Positions 15,571 to 25,091 of a stretch of DNA of 64,000 nt are shown here, in pieces. A program made the position numbers and the translations under genes. The notes under the pieces were generated by a model that saw only the letters and a list, made by a program, of their open reading frames with translations, was not told the DNA's origin and ran no database searches. Each line of letters starts with the position of its first letter. Position 1 is the first letter of the stretch. Location: NCBI RefSeq assembly GCF_000964545.1, contig NZ_BBVD01000005.1:124001-188000 (forward strand). Direction: 5' to 3'. Source of the stretch: Comamonas thiooxydans (GTDB lineage: Bacteria; Pseudomonadota; Gammaproteobacteria; Burkholderiales; Burkholderiaceae_C).

Positions 15571-17751
15571 TTATCGGTTTGAGTTCCTTGCCTGGTGACC
15601 GGAGCCACCCCGACCGCCATCACCGGCCGCAGGGCTGCTGCGGGCGTTCTTGTCGATTTCCTGCTCCAGCTCGGCCTCGAGCTCGAGCGCCTGGGCGTTG
15701 TCCTGCAAAGGGTCACGGCTGGCCAGCACGGCCTGCTCACGGGTCTCGGCCGCCTGCGCGGCGGCGGCAAGCCGCCTGGCCTCCGCGCCTTCGATCACCA
15801 CGGTCCGCGCCGGACTGGCGGACTCGGTCCGAGCGCCCTCTTCCACATCGCCATAGGCATCGGTGGCCATGGGCTGCACCACCACCGTGACACGCTGCGA
15901 TACATCGGGCTCATGAGCGCTCGCTGCCCCAGGTTCTGCAACCGGAGCCACCGAAGGTGCGCGCTGAGGCGTACCGTCGGTCCCGGCGGCTGCCGCCACC
16001 TGGTTGCCGCTTTGCCGTGTCATGGCGCGCACCATGGCGGCAGCCTGGCGCACGCGCGCTGATGCTCCCAGGCTCCAGAGCAGATACAGCAAGGCGATGG
16101 CGGCCGTCAGCGCAAACACATCGTTATAGGCCCTGACATTGGCTTCACGCCGCACGATCTGCGACAGCTGCAGCGCTCCCTGGTTGGCGCGCATGGCGGG
16201 ATCGGGCGTCACCCTGCCGTAGATCTGGCCCTGTATCTTGAGCCGCTCGGCCACCACGGGGTCGGTCGGGTCTATCTGCGCCACCAGGGCCACGGAGTAG
16301 ACCTGCTCGCGGTAGGTCTGGTAAGTGCTCAGCAAGGCCGAACCCAGCAAACCGCCCATGGCCTGGGTCATGGAAATGGTGACCACGGCGGTGAGCATGT
16401 GGTTGGCGCCGAACTTCAGTCCCTGGATGATGCCGGTCAGCATCAGCGGACCCATGAAGACACCCGAGCCCACCGCCAGCAGAAACTGGCTGAAGAAAAA
16501 GTCCGAAGGACGGTCCACACTGCTGCGGTGGTGATCGAGGAACGCGGCCACGGCAAACAGTGCAATCGCCACCACAATCTGCTTGCCCATATTGGGAACA
16601 CCAAAAGTGATAGCAGATAGCGCAATACCTATAAGCGTTCCAAGCAAAATTACCATGAATAGCGGTTGCATCTGGTCGGATGTCATGCCCAGCGTGCGCA
16701 TCAACCCAACCACGCCGTAGCTCTGCTCGGCCGTGAGAAAGCGCAGCAAGATGGCTCCGATCACGAAACGGATCGTCGGCATCTGTGCGAACCAGCGCGT
16801 GTGGAACATGGGGTTGGCACGATGGTGTTCGATGTAAAGCGCGACGCTGAGCAGCGCGATCGCTGCCACCAGCATCCAGGCCAGCCCCGGCGTATCGAAC
16901 CACCAGCGCGAGTAGCCCTGGACCAGCACCGCAATCAACAGGCCCAGACCCGGAACCATCAGGCTGAAGGTGACGAAGTCCAGCTTCTCGAAAGTCCTGA
17001 TGTACAGGCCCGATGGCAGCTTGAGCAGCACCACGGCGGCAAAGGACATCAGCGCCAGACCGGCTTCAAACAGATAGAGGTTGTGCCACTCGCTGTTATA
17101 GAGCAGACCCGGCGACAGAATCCAGGCCAACGGCGTGGCCAGCTGGACCACGCCCACGCCGATCACCAGCATCTTGAGCACATAGGTGCGCGGTGCCGAC
17201 TGCAGCATGTAGAGCGTGCTCAGCGAGGAGCAGGTCGCCGCTGCCATGCCGCTGGCCGCACGCAGCAGAATCAGGCTGTCGTAGCTGCCCAGCAGCAGAT
17301 GCAGCACGCTGAGCGCGGCGTAGCAACCCAGGCCGATCTCGGTGAACAGGCGCATGCCGAGCTGCTGGCGGAATTTGTAGACCAGCAGATTGGCCGTCAT
17401 ATTGAACATGACGTAGGCGCCCGTCAGCCAGGCAGCCTCGACCGAGGTCAGCCCCAACTGCCCCTGAATCGTTGGCAGGTTGGCGGTGAACATGGCATTG
17501 CCCAGGCCGCCGGTCAGTCCCACCAGGACTGCAATCAGCCCATAGCAGACGCGGATCCAGGGCTCGTGATGGGGCATGGCCGGCGAGCCGGGCAGCGCGG
17601 GCTTTTCATGCTCGGCCCAGTCCGGCGGGCGGCGCAGCAGGATGACGGGCCCCTGCGGAATGGCTGGAGAAGCTGAAGCCTGGTTGCTGGGAGGTTTCGG
17701 GCCTTCTTGATTGGCTTGAGCCCCAGTGGCTTGTGCTGCAGCTTGACTCAT
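15571..17751 (-). CDS. DHA2-type MFS efflux permease with long terminal extensions
   Basis: The 726-residue product is an EmrB-like 14-helix major facilitator. Its helices run from about residue 65 to 595 and include GNAMFTANLPTIQGQLGLTSVEAAWLTGAYVMFNMTANLLV. It is much longer than the usual 500-540 residues because of a Pro-rich N-terminal tail of about 60 residues and a C-terminal cytosolic tail of about 130 residues rich in Ala and Glu, with a likely coiled coil (EARRLAAAAQAAETREQAV). It lies five bases after the tetR stop. A copy of the AT-rich hairpin motif falls inside the helix-8 region (about 16605-16650). Confidence 0.9.
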   Translation of the reverse strand: MSQAAAQATGAQANQEGPKPPSNQASASPAIPQGPVILLRRPPDWAEHEKPALPGSPAMPHHEPWIRVCYGLIAVLVGLTGGLGNAMFTANLPTIQGQLGLTSVEAAWLTGAYVMFNMTANLLVYKFRQQLGMRLFTEIGLGCYAALSVLHLLLGSYDSLILLRAASGMAAATCSSLSTLYMLQSAPRTYVLKMLVIGVGVVQLATPLAWILSPGLLYNSEWHNLYLFEAGLALMSFAAVVLLKLPSGLYIRTFEKLDFVTFSLMVPGLGLLIAVLVQGYSRWWFDTPGLAWMLVAAIALLSVALYIEHHRANPMFHTRWFAQMPTIRFVIGAILLRFLTAEQSYGVVGLMRTLGMTSDQMQPLFMVILLGTLIGIALSAITFGVPNMGKQIVVAIALFAVAAFLDHHRSSVDRPSDFFFSQFLLAVGSGVFMGPLMLTGIIQGLKFGANHMLTAVVTISMTQAMGGLLGSALLSTYQTYREQVYSVALVAQIDPTDPVVAERLKIQGQIYGRVTPDPAMRANQGALQLSQIVRREANVRAYNDVFALTAAIALLYLLWSLGASARVRQAAAMVRAMTRQSGNQVAAAAGTDGTPQRAPSVAPVAEPGAASAHEPDVSQRVTVVVQPMATDAYGDVEEGARTESASPARTVVIEGAEARRLAAAAQAAETREQAVLASRDPLQDNAQALELEAELEQEIDKNARSSPAAGDGGRGGSGHQARNSNR

Positions 17752-17756
17752 AAACC

Positions 17757-18305
17757 TCAGGCCTTGATTCCGTCCAGAATGATTTGCAGGGCGCGACGCG
17801 CCAGTTGTTTGCGTTGCGCAGGAGTTTCGCCACGCAGGGCGCCGCCCAGCATGCCGAACACCAGGGACAGATCCTTGGCGTTCAAGGCCTGCTTGCACAG
17901 GCCCTTGGCCACCGCACGCTTCATGGGCTCTTCGAACACCAGCCACATCTGCTGGCGCGCATGAATGACTTCTGCATCGCTCTGGTCCACCGTACGCCAG
18001 TAGTCCACCAGCGTGGCGGAGACGGCGATGCGCTCGCCCACCAGAGCCAGCAGCTTGAAGAAGGCCTGGTCGTCGTCATGCCAGGCGGCTGCGGCGGCAC
18101 GGGTCTTCTCGACCGAGCGCTCCAGCAGCGCCAGCATGATGGCGCGACGGTCCGGAAACTGACGATACAGCGTGGCACGGCCCACCTGGGCACGCTCGAC
18201 GATGAGATCCAGGGGTGCGGTCACGCCATGCTCGGCAAACACGGCATCGGCCGCGTCCAACAACTGGGCGCGGCGTTCGGCGGATGGAGGACGGGTGGTG
18301 GACAT
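17757..18305 (-). CDS. TetR-family repressor of the efflux operon
   Basis: The 182-residue protein has an N-terminal TetR helix-turn-helix (AERRAQLLDAADAVFAEHGVTAPLDLIVERAQVGRATLYRQFPDRRAI, residues about 9-55) and a helical ligand-binding C-terminal part with an AefR-like look. It is the first gene of the operon, and a perfect palindrome sits nine bases before its ATG (18305), so it probably represses itself and the efflux genes behind it. The start is set by that operator; upstream codons would run through it. Confidence 0.92.
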   Translation of the reverse strand: MSTTRPPSAERRAQLLDAADAVFAEHGVTAPLDLIVERAQVGRATLYRQFPDRRAIMLALLERSVEKTRAAAAAWHDDDQAFFKLLALVGERIAVSATLVDYWRTVDQSDAEVIHARQQMWLVFEEPMKRAVAKGLCKQALNAKDLSLVFGMLGGALRGETPAQRKQLARRALQIILDGIKA

Positions 18306-18313
18306 GGCGCCAA

Positions 18314-18337
18314 TTATCGGACAGTTTTGTCCGATAA
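18314..18337 (-). promoter_or_regulatory. TetR operator palindrome
   Basis: Ten-base perfect arms TTATCGGACA and TGTCCGATAA are separated by four bases. The dyad lies 9-32 bases upstream of the tetR ATG and overlaps where the ribosome site or transcription start would be, the typical place for an autoregulatory TetR operator. Confidence 0.8.
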
Positions 18338-18390
18338 ATTGCAGAGCTCGGCGTTTCCCCTGCCCTGGCAAGGGTCGGGCAAGACTGCGC

Positions 18391-19308
18391 TCAGTCGCGC
18401 GGCAGCGCCTGCAGGCTGCGCCGGCTGGTGAACTCGCGCCGTTGTCCAGTCAGAGGATCATCGAAGGCCAGACTGCGCGCCAACAGCTGCAAGGGCCTGG
18501 AATAGTCGCCCGGCTCCGGGTCATTGACCACGGGATAGAAGGCGTCGCCCCGGAGCGGCAGGCCCAGCGCCGCCATATGCACACGCAATTGATGGCGCTT
18601 GCCCGAAACCGGACTGAGTCGGTAGCGCGCCCAGGCGCTGTTGTGCTCGATGATTTCCATCAGGGTGCGGCTATTGGGTTCGCCAGCCACCTCATGCATG
18701 CGAAAGAAATGCCCACTCTCCTCCATGCGGCTCGCGTGCTCGCGCGGAAAGCTCAGCTCCGCGCGGTAAGCCGCCACGGCCTCGTAGACCTTGTGAATCG
18801 CCCTGTCCCTGAACAGCCCCTGATAGATGCCACGTGTGGCGCGCTGCAGCGAAAACACCACCAGCCCCGCAGTGTCGCGGTCGATACGATGAATCGGCGA
18901 CAGCTCAGGCAGGTCGAACTCGCGCCTGAGCCGCACCAGCAGCGTGTTCTGCAAATAGTGGCCGGCTGGCACCACAGGCAGAAAGTGCGGCTTGTCCGCA
19001 ACGAGCAGATGTGCATCGCGATGGATAACTTCAGCCGCGAACGGAATCTCTGGCTCGGCATCCAGCTCGCGATAGTAGTAATAGCGCAGCCCCGGCATGA
19101 ATGCAGCGTCCGGGCCAGCCATCTCTCCGGTTTCACTGACCACTTGACCGGCTGCCATGCGACGCAGCCAGTCTGCGCGCCCGACAGCGGGCAAGCGTTC
19201 GCACAGAAAGTCGATCAGCAGGCCCCCGCCCTGAGACGGCAAGACCACACAGCTAGGGCTGACGCCATCGCGCACCGGCAGAACCTTGGGATCGTGGGAG
19301 TTATGCAT
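18391..19308 (-). CDS. RluA-family pseudouridine synthase
   Basis: The 305-residue product has the RluA catalytic motif HRIDRDTAGLVVFSL (catalytic Asp near residue 143), the upstream ADKPHFLPVVP strand and the downstream GKRHQLRVHMAALGLPLRGD region. It isomerises uridine to pseudouridine in rRNA or tRNA. It resembles the RluA/TruC-like group and has no clear S4 domain. The exact target base cannot be assigned. It is divergent from no gene and lies immediately upstream of the tetR operon, without sharing its promoter. Confidence 0.88.
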   Translation of the reverse strand: MHNSHDPKVLPVRDGVSPSCVVLPSQGGGLLIDFLCERLPAVGRADWLRRMAAGQVVSETGEMAGPDAAFMPGLRYYYYRELDAEPEIPFAAEVIHRDAHLLVADKPHFLPVVPAGHYLQNTLLVRLRREFDLPELSPIHRIDRDTAGLVVFSLQRATRGIYQGLFRDRAIHKVYEAVAAYRAELSFPREHASRMEESGHFFRMHEVAGEPNSRTLMEIIEHNSAWARYRLSPVSGKRHQLRVHMAALGLPLRGDAFYPVVNDPEPGDYSRPLQLLARSLAFDDPLTGQRREFTSRRSLQALPRD

Positions 19309-19393
19309 GGCGCGGGATTTTAGTGGCTGGCCCGGCTCCTGGCTTTCGTGGCCCCATGGGCCCTGGTCAGACCATGATGCGACTTCGCACTGA

Positions 19394-20389
19394 CTAATCT
19401 GTTCGGATATTGGCTTTGCGAATGGTGCTCTCCAGAACTCTTTTCTCCTGCTCCAGATAGGCCAGGAACTGAGGATGCCCCATGCGCATGGGCTTGAAGC
19501 CTGCTTCCGTCAGTTTTCTGGCCATCTCGGGGTCCGCTTGCAGGATCGCGATTTCATCGGCCAGACGCTTCACGATATGGGCATCTGTATGAGCGGGAGC
19601 AAGCAAGCCTTGCCAGGCCTCGACCTCCAGATTGCGAAGGGCCGGTGTCTCCGAAAGACTTGGCGCCTGAGGTAACGTGGCCAGGCGCTGGCTGGATGTC
19701 ACGCCCAGTGCCTTGACCTTGCCCTCCAGGACAAACGGCTGAGCCAGCGCAACAGGCAGCACGGCAAGGTCGATCTGACCACCTGCCAGCTCGGTCAGCA
19801 CCTGTGGACCAGACCTGTAGGGAACATGTACCAGATCGATACCGGACATTTGCTGAATCAGCTCCCCCGTCAGGTGCAGGCTGGTGCCCACGCCGTCGGT
19901 GCCCAGGGTCAGTCGCCCCGGTTTCTGGCGCGCAAGTTCAATGAGATCGTCCGCACTGCCTGCAGCAAGTCCCGGGCGGGCGAGCAGCACAAAGACCGAA
20001 GAGGCCACGGGTGCCACGGGCTTCAACTCCTGCAGACCGTCGTAGCGGAACTTTGTCGGCGAGATCATGGGGGCGACCAGCACCGAGCTGGCCACACCGA
20101 AGAGCAAGGTATAGCCATCGGGTCTGGCCTTGATAACACGCTGCGTTGCAATAGTCCCCGATGCTCCGACCATGCTCTCGATGATCACGGGCTGGCCCAG
20201 GCGCTCAGCCAGACGCGGCATCACCAGCCTGGCGGCCACATCCACACTGCCTCCGGGCGCGAAGGGAACTACCACCGTCAGTGCCTGGGCAGGCCAGGGC
20301 TGGGCAGCAGCCTGGCTTGCCAGTGATAGCTGCTGCAGCAGCGGGGCGCCCAGCGCCCAGGCTGCAAACTGTCTGCGTCGTATTTGCAT
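19394..20389 (-). CDS. Bug/TctC-family periplasmic binding protein
   Basis: The 331-residue protein has a twin-Arg-like signal (RRRQFAAWALGAPLLQQL, cleavage near AQA) and the tripartite tricarboxylate receptor fold: VVVPFAPGGSVDVAARLVMPRLAERLGQPVIIE, then GTIATQRVIKARPDGYTLLFG, and VPYRSGPQVLTELAGGQIDLAV. Such receptors bind carboxylates or small aromatic or amide ligands, usually without a linked TctAB permease. It is the second gene after an arylsulfotransferase-like gene (29-base gap), which suggests the ligand belongs to the same small operon. Confidence 0.92.
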   Translation of the reverse strand: MQIRRRQFAAWALGAPLLQQLSLASQAAAQPWPAQALTVVVPFAPGGSVDVAARLVMPRLAERLGQPVIIESMVGASGTIATQRVIKARPDGYTLLFGVASSVLVAPMISPTKFRYDGLQELKPVAPVASSVFVLLARPGLAAGSADDLIELARQKPGRLTLGTDGVGTSLHLTGELIQQMSGIDLVHVPYRSGPQVLTELAGGQIDLAVLPVALAQPFVLEGKVKALGVTSSQRLATLPQAPSLSETPALRNLEVEAWQGLLAPAHTDAHIVKRLADEIAILQADPEMARKLTEAGFKPMRMGHPQFLAYLEQEKRVLESTIRKANIRTD

Positions 20390-20418
20390 GATGATCTTTC
20401 TGCTGGGATTGGAATGGT

Positions 20419-21534
20419 TCAGCGGGACAGCCAAGGCAGTTGCTCTGCCTGGTAGCGCCATGTCTGGAACACCGTGTTCACGCGCCCCGGGCCTGTGCGG
20501 CGTGCAGCGGCATCGGGGTACTCGCCAAACCAGGGCAGAATGAATTCCCATACCAGCTCGCCCTGCGGCGTCACCTCAAACAATCGCCCCGTGGCCGACT
20601 CCGTGATGTGCGTGTTGCCGTTCCACAAACGTTGCGCGCTGCCCATGAAGGCGGTGTAGAAGGCGTTGACCATCTCGTCCTGGTAGCTCCACGCGATCTC
20701 GTGGGAAACAGGATCTATCTCCAGCACACGCGAGAAAGCCACATGGGCTCCCTGGCGGAAGTTGCCGTTGTCAAAGGTCAGGACATGGCCGTTTGCCAGC
20801 GCAACCGGAGCATGCTGGTGCGAGACCACCGAAGGTGGGATATGCAGCTTCACCCTGCCGCTGGCCTTGTCCACGCCAATGATTCCCGAGGTCGTGCGCA
20901 GACTCATGAGCACTGTTCCATCGGCCGCCATCCCGAGGCCGTTGACCAGGGGCCAGTGATAGCGGCCGAAGCCTGGGTGAATGGGAAAGTCCTCAGGCTC
21001 CAGATGCTCCCAGGCCTTCCATTCCCAGACCAATCGACCTGTGCGGTCCACTTCCCGGATCACATCGCCGTACATCAGCTCGTCAGCAGCAAGGGAGGTG
21101 CCGCCGGGCACCCGTTCGGCAAAGCCCTGTGGAACAGGGGCACAGGCTGCATAGAGCAGATGACCGTTGGGCAACCACTGTGCGTCATGGTGGTGTGTCG
21201 GGTCTTCATAGCGCCAGACCACCTCCCCGTCGGGCCTGACCTCGTAGAAATCACCGCCATGCCACATGGACCAGGGTGCGTAAAGATCAGGCGATTCACG
21301 ATGGTTGCCGTTGTAGCCGAGATTGCCGTTAGGCAGGATGACGGCGTGGCGGCCGGCGCGCACGGGCAGCTTCCACTCATGCGCCACCTGACCGTGGATA
21401 TCTATGAGGTAGACATGCCCATCGGCCGTCTGGGGGGCGATCAATGTGTAGCCGCCAGCGCTGAGAGTGCTGTCATGAGCGATGAGACCTGTGCCGCGTC
21501 GGCGTTGAGTGACCTGGTCAACGGTGGTAGCCAT
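20419..21534 (-). CDS. arylsulfotransferase (ASST)-like beta-propeller protein
   Basis: The 371-residue product has repeated propeller blades typical of ASST proteins: GYTLIAPQTADGHVYLIDIHGQVAHEWKLP near the start, RHAVILPNGNLGYNG, HHHDAQWLPNGHLLYAA and HQHAPVALANGHVLTFDNG with His residues where the family has its catalytic histidines. Known ASSTs move sulfate between aryl sulfates and phenols in the periplasm. Here no signal peptide is visible even in the longer frame (to 21573), so it is either cytosolic or a non-enzymatic relative. ATG 21534 is preferred (AGAAAG upstream). A Bug receptor gene follows and a LysR regulator is divergent. Confidence 0.75.
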   Translation of the reverse strand: MATTVDQVTQRRRGTGLIAHDSTLSAGGYTLIAPQTADGHVYLIDIHGQVAHEWKLPVRAGRHAVILPNGNLGYNGNHRESPDLYAPWSMWHGGDFYEVRPDGEVVWRYEDPTHHHDAQWLPNGHLLYAACAPVPQGFAERVPGGTSLAADELMYGDVIREVDRTGRLVWEWKAWEHLEPEDFPIHPGFGRYHWPLVNGLGMAADGTVLMSLRTTSGIIGVDKASGRVKLHIPPSVVSHQHAPVALANGHVLTFDNGNFRQGAHVAFSRVLEIDPVSHEIAWSYQDEMVNAFYTAFMGSAQRLWNGNTHITESATGRLFEVTPQGELVWEFILPWFGEYPDAAARRTGPGRVNTVFQTWRYQAEQLPWLSR

Positions 21535-21647
21535 GGGGTTCTTTCTGTGACAGAAGGGATTGATGGCTGCCACTCTAGAAGTTCAGGAGCGTCAGGAATA
21601 GCTGATTGTTTTTTAATAGATGTCAGAAAAAACTTTACACTCAGCCC

Positions 21648-22598
21648 ATGCCAGCGATTTCACAGGCCTTTCGATGCTTTGACGAGGTGGCGCGCCGAGG
21701 CTCGGTGCGAAAGGCCTCGGCGACGCTGCACCTGACCGCCGCAGCGGTCAACCAGCAGATCCTCAATCTCGAAGCGCAGGTCGGTCAGCCTCTGTTCGAC
21801 CGGTTGCCCAGAGGCATGCAGCTGACGGTGGCGGGCGAGATCGTGCTGGCAGCAGTCAGGCGCAGTCAGCGAGACTTCGACAATGCCCTGGCCCAGGTCG
21901 AAGATCTGAATGCCTTGCGACATGGGCATGTAAGCGTGGGTGTTCCCCACGCGACGGCCGAATACCTCGTGCCTCAGGTGATTGCGGCAATGCATCAACG
22001 CTATCCCGATATCACCTTCAGCGTGCGTGCCGGAATCGGTGAAGAGCTGCTGCGCCATGTGGCTCAGGGCGAGATCGATGTGGCCTACTGCCTGCGCCGA
22101 ACACCTCCTGCCGGTGTCGAGGAGATGCGCTCCTGGGCACAGCCCCTGGGCGTGGTGATGGCTCCGGATCACCCTCTGCGAATGCGTCCGCGACTGCTGC
22201 GTCTTCGTGACTGCCTGGCCTATCCGCTGATCATGATGACTCCCGACATGGAGTTGCGCAGCATGCTCGAGCGTCTGGGCGACGGTGCGCTGAGCCGGAT
22301 CCAGCCGATGGTGGAGACCAGCAGCATCCCCATGGCCCGGCGCCTGGTGGCAAGCGGCCAGGCACTGGCCTTCATGCTGCCGGACAATGTGGCGGAAGAC
22401 ATGGCCGCTGAGCGTCTGAGCTGGCGTGCGTTGCACGATGCAGGTTCGCTGCTGCACAGCTGCGCTTATCAGCGCACCGGCTATGCGATGGCAGCCGCAA
22501 CGGAAATGTTTCTGACCGAGCTGGAACATGCTGCGGACGAGTTGAAGGCGAACTTCGATACCGGTGTTTCCTGGTCCATCGGCAATCTTGCCGTTTGA
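21648..22598 (+). CDS. LysR-family transcriptional regulator
   Basis: The 316-residue protein has an N-terminal winged HTH (RCFDEVARRGSVRKASATLHLTAAAVNQQILNLEAQVGQPLFDRLPRG) and a periplasmic-binding-like effector domain. It is transcribed away from the arylsulfotransferase/Bug pair with a 113-base spacer, so it likely controls them. ATG 21648 fits the family start; the frame reaches back to 21606 through an AT-rich stretch that is probably promoter. No clear T-N11-A dyad was picked out. The 279 bases after the gene hold nothing I can identify. Confidence 0.92.
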   Translation: MPAISQAFRCFDEVARRGSVRKASATLHLTAAAVNQQILNLEAQVGQPLFDRLPRGMQLTVAGEIVLAAVRRSQRDFDNALAQVEDLNALRHGHVSVGVPHATAEYLVPQVIAAMHQRYPDITFSVRAGIGEELLRHVAQGEIDVAYCLRRTPPAGVEEMRSWAQPLGVVMAPDHPLRMRPRLLRLRDCLAYPLIMMTPDMELRSMLERLGDGALSRIQPMVETSSIPMARRLVASGQALAFMLPDNVAEDMAAERLSWRALHDAGSLLHSCAYQRTGYAMAAATEMFLTELEHAADELKANFDTGVSWSIGNLAV

Positions 22599-22877
22599 CC
22601 GCACAGGATCGGCAAGCATCGGAGACGCACAGCCGCCTCAACGCCAAGGGTGCCTTTGCGCAATGGCGCAGCACTTCACAGCACTTCATGAAGCGCCGCA
22701 GCCTTTGTTGCAGATGCTTGCACTCTTGACTCCAGCAGACTTCAGACTGCCACACCGTATCCCGGATCGGTCGCGGCGTCTGAGCTGATCACATGCGGGC
22801 AAACCTGCATCAGGCAATTGGATGACGAGGCATTTCACCTATGCGTAATAGCATGTGGCAAAAAGGATGCAACAGCC

Positions 22878-25091
22878 ATGGTCAACACCACCAGTACTTC
22901 AGCCCCTGATTCCACTCGTGCACATCAGCGCCTGATGCGCCACTGGCTGCGCTGGGCGGCCATTGCTATGGCACTGCTGCTGGCCTTGATTCTGGCTGCG
23001 GCACTGCTGATTGCCTTCATGGACTGGAACAAGCTCAGGCCATGGATCAATGAAAAAGTCAGCACTTTCGCGGGCCGCGACTTTGCCATCAATGGTGACC
23101 TGCAGCTGCAATGGACCTGGCCACAGCCCCTCGATACCGGCTGGCGCCACTGGGTGCCCGGAGTGGTGCTGCATGCCAGCGATCTGACACTTTCGCAGCC
23201 CCAGGGCTGGCTGGTTCGGCAGGCGCCTGAAAAAGCCGATGACAAACAGCCGGTATTGCCTGCGACACCCAAGGAGCTCAACACCGGTCGCCTGCCCGAG
23301 CAAGGTCAGGCAGCGAGCGAGAAAAAGACGAGCGTAGATGACGACGACGCCATAGCCGATGCCGGCCGGCAACCGCCCGAACGCGATGCTCGCACCATGA
23401 TCACCGCAGCAAATGCCACGGCCAGCCTGCGCCTTTGGCCACTATTGGCGCGCCATGTACAACTCGACTCCTTGCTGTTGCAGGCTCCGGATATGGTGCT
23501 GGCCCGCAACGACAAGGGCGAGAACAACTGGACATTTGACAAGCCCTCAAGCAGCGGCCCGAAGTGGAGTTTTGAAATAGGCCAGTTGCGCATCAGCGAC
23601 GGCGTTCTGGGCTGGTCCGACGCCGTCAAGAACATGGCCGTGCGCGCCCGTATCGACACGCTGCGCAGACCGGTCAGCGCCGATGAACCTTATGGTGTGC
23701 GCTTCGGCCTCGCTGGCTATCTGCATCAAGGCAAGACCCGCGCGCAGATTCGGGCCCAGGGTCTGGCGGGACCGGTACTGGATCTGCGCCAGGACAGGCT
23801 GCGCTTTCCGCTGCGCATATCGGCCAAGGCCGGCAGCCTGCAAGCGTTTGCCGAGGGGATTCTCGACAATCCCAAGACACTGGACGGACTGGACTTTCAA
23901 GTTCAGGTACGCGGCAAGAGCATGGCCGACCTGTTCGAGCTCAGCGGCCTGCTGCTGCCCGCCACTCCGCCGTTCGAGACCAGCGGCCGTCTGATCGGCA
24001 GCCTAGCGCCGGGCAAGGCCGTCTGGCAGTACGAAAAGTTTCAGGGCAAGCTAGGTCAGAGCGATTTGCGCGGCGATCTCCAATACCGCTCCGCCCAGCC
24101 TCGGCCAAAGCTGACGGCACAGCTGCACTCCAAACAACTGCGACTGGTGGATCTGGGACCGGTCATAGGCGCAGCCCCGTCCGGTAGCCCCGACAAGCCC
24201 CAGCCCGTCAACGGCAAGGTACTGCCGCAGGTTCGGTTCCAGACCGAGAACTGGGACAAGATGGATCTCGACCTGCGTTATGAAAGCAGCCATATCCTGC
24301 GGCCCGAAGCTCTGCCCCTGCAAGACCTCAGCGTGCATGCGCTGCTGGACAACGGCAGACTCACCCTCTCGCCACTGAAGTTCGGCCTCGCCGAAGGCAC
24401 GCTGAATATCGATGCCAGCGTGGACAGCCATGCCAAGCCCGTTGCTGCCAAACTCAACGCACAGGTGCAGTCGCTCAAGCTCTCCGCGCTGTTTCCTACG
24501 ATTGAAAAGATGAAGAAAAGCCTGGGCCGGCTCGATGGCGCAGTCGCGCTCACCGGACAGGGCGAGTCACTGGCACAGTGGCTGGGCACGGGCAATGGCT
24601 CGCTACGCCTGTTTGTACGCGACGGCACTTTCAGCTCGCAACTGCTGGACCTCGCGGGGCTGAACGTAGGCTCCATTGTCATCGCCAAGCTGTTTGGCAG
24701 CGACAAGGAAGTTAAGCTGCGCTGTGCCGTGGCCGACTTCAATGTGCAACAAGGCATTGCCCGCCCACGCATGGCCAAGCTGGCCACCACAGAAGCCGTT
24801 GTTGAGGCCACAGGCGAGATCAATCTGGCGCAGGAACAGCTCAATCTGCGCATCGTCCCCGAATCGCTGAAGTGGAAGTTCTTTTCATTGCGCACGCCAC
24901 TTTATGTGCGCGGCAGCTTTGCCAAGCCCGATGTGGGCCTGGAGCCAGGCCCCCTGGCAGCCCGTGCCGGCGCTGCAGTGGCTGCTGCCGTTTTTGCGCC
25001 AGCGGCACTGGCACTGGTGCCGCTGACCGTGCCTGCCGCTGACGACGATGTGGACTGCAAGCAGTTGCTGACTCAAGTACGCAATCGCTAA
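22878..25091 (+). CDS. AsmA-family envelope protein
   Basis: The 737-residue product has one N-terminal transmembrane helix (AAIAMALLLALILAAALLIAFM) followed by the AsmA start DWNKLRPWINEKVSTFAGRDFAINGDLQLQWTWPQP. A long beta-rich periplasmic domain and the C-terminal AsmA_2-like part (LDGAVALTGQGESLAQWLGTGNGSLRLFVRDGTFSSQLLDLAGLNVG) complete it. AsmA-like proteins are thought to bridge membranes and move phospholipid or assist outer-membrane assembly. An insert rich in Lys, Asp and Glu (residues about 105-170) interrupts the first domain. ATG 22878 has AAAAGGA upstream and replaces a longer frame from 22818. Confidence 0.9.
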   Translation: MVNTTSTSAPDSTRAHQRLMRHWLRWAAIAMALLLALILAAALLIAFMDWNKLRPWINEKVSTFAGRDFAINGDLQLQWTWPQPLDTGWRHWVPGVVLHASDLTLSQPQGWLVRQAPEKADDKQPVLPATPKELNTGRLPEQGQAASEKKTSVDDDDAIADAGRQPPERDARTMITAANATASLRLWPLLARHVQLDSLLLQAPDMVLARNDKGENNWTFDKPSSSGPKWSFEIGQLRISDGVLGWSDAVKNMAVRARIDTLRRPVSADEPYGVRFGLAGYLHQGKTRAQIRAQGLAGPVLDLRQDRLRFPLRISAKAGSLQAFAEGILDNPKTLDGLDFQVQVRGKSMADLFELSGLLLPATPPFETSGRLIGSLAPGKAVWQYEKFQGKLGQSDLRGDLQYRSAQPRPKLTAQLHSKQLRLVDLGPVIGAAPSGSPDKPQPVNGKVLPQVRFQTENWDKMDLDLRYESSHILRPEALPLQDLSVHALLDNGRLTLSPLKFGLAEGTLNIDASVDSHAKPVAAKLNAQVQSLKLSALFPTIEKMKKSLGRLDGAVALTGQGESLAQWLGTGNGSLRLFVRDGTFSSQLLDLAGLNVGSIVIAKLFGSDKEVKLRCAVADFNVQQGIARPRMAKLATTEAVVEATGEINLAQEQLNLRIVPESLKWKFFSLRTPLYVRGSFAKPDVGLEPGPLAARAGAAVAAAVFAPAALALVPLTVPAADDDVDCKQLLTQVRNR

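Noticed and set aside
22599..22877. small gene in the spacer between the LysR and AsmA genes
   Set aside because: Frames here lack ribosome sites and conserved residues.
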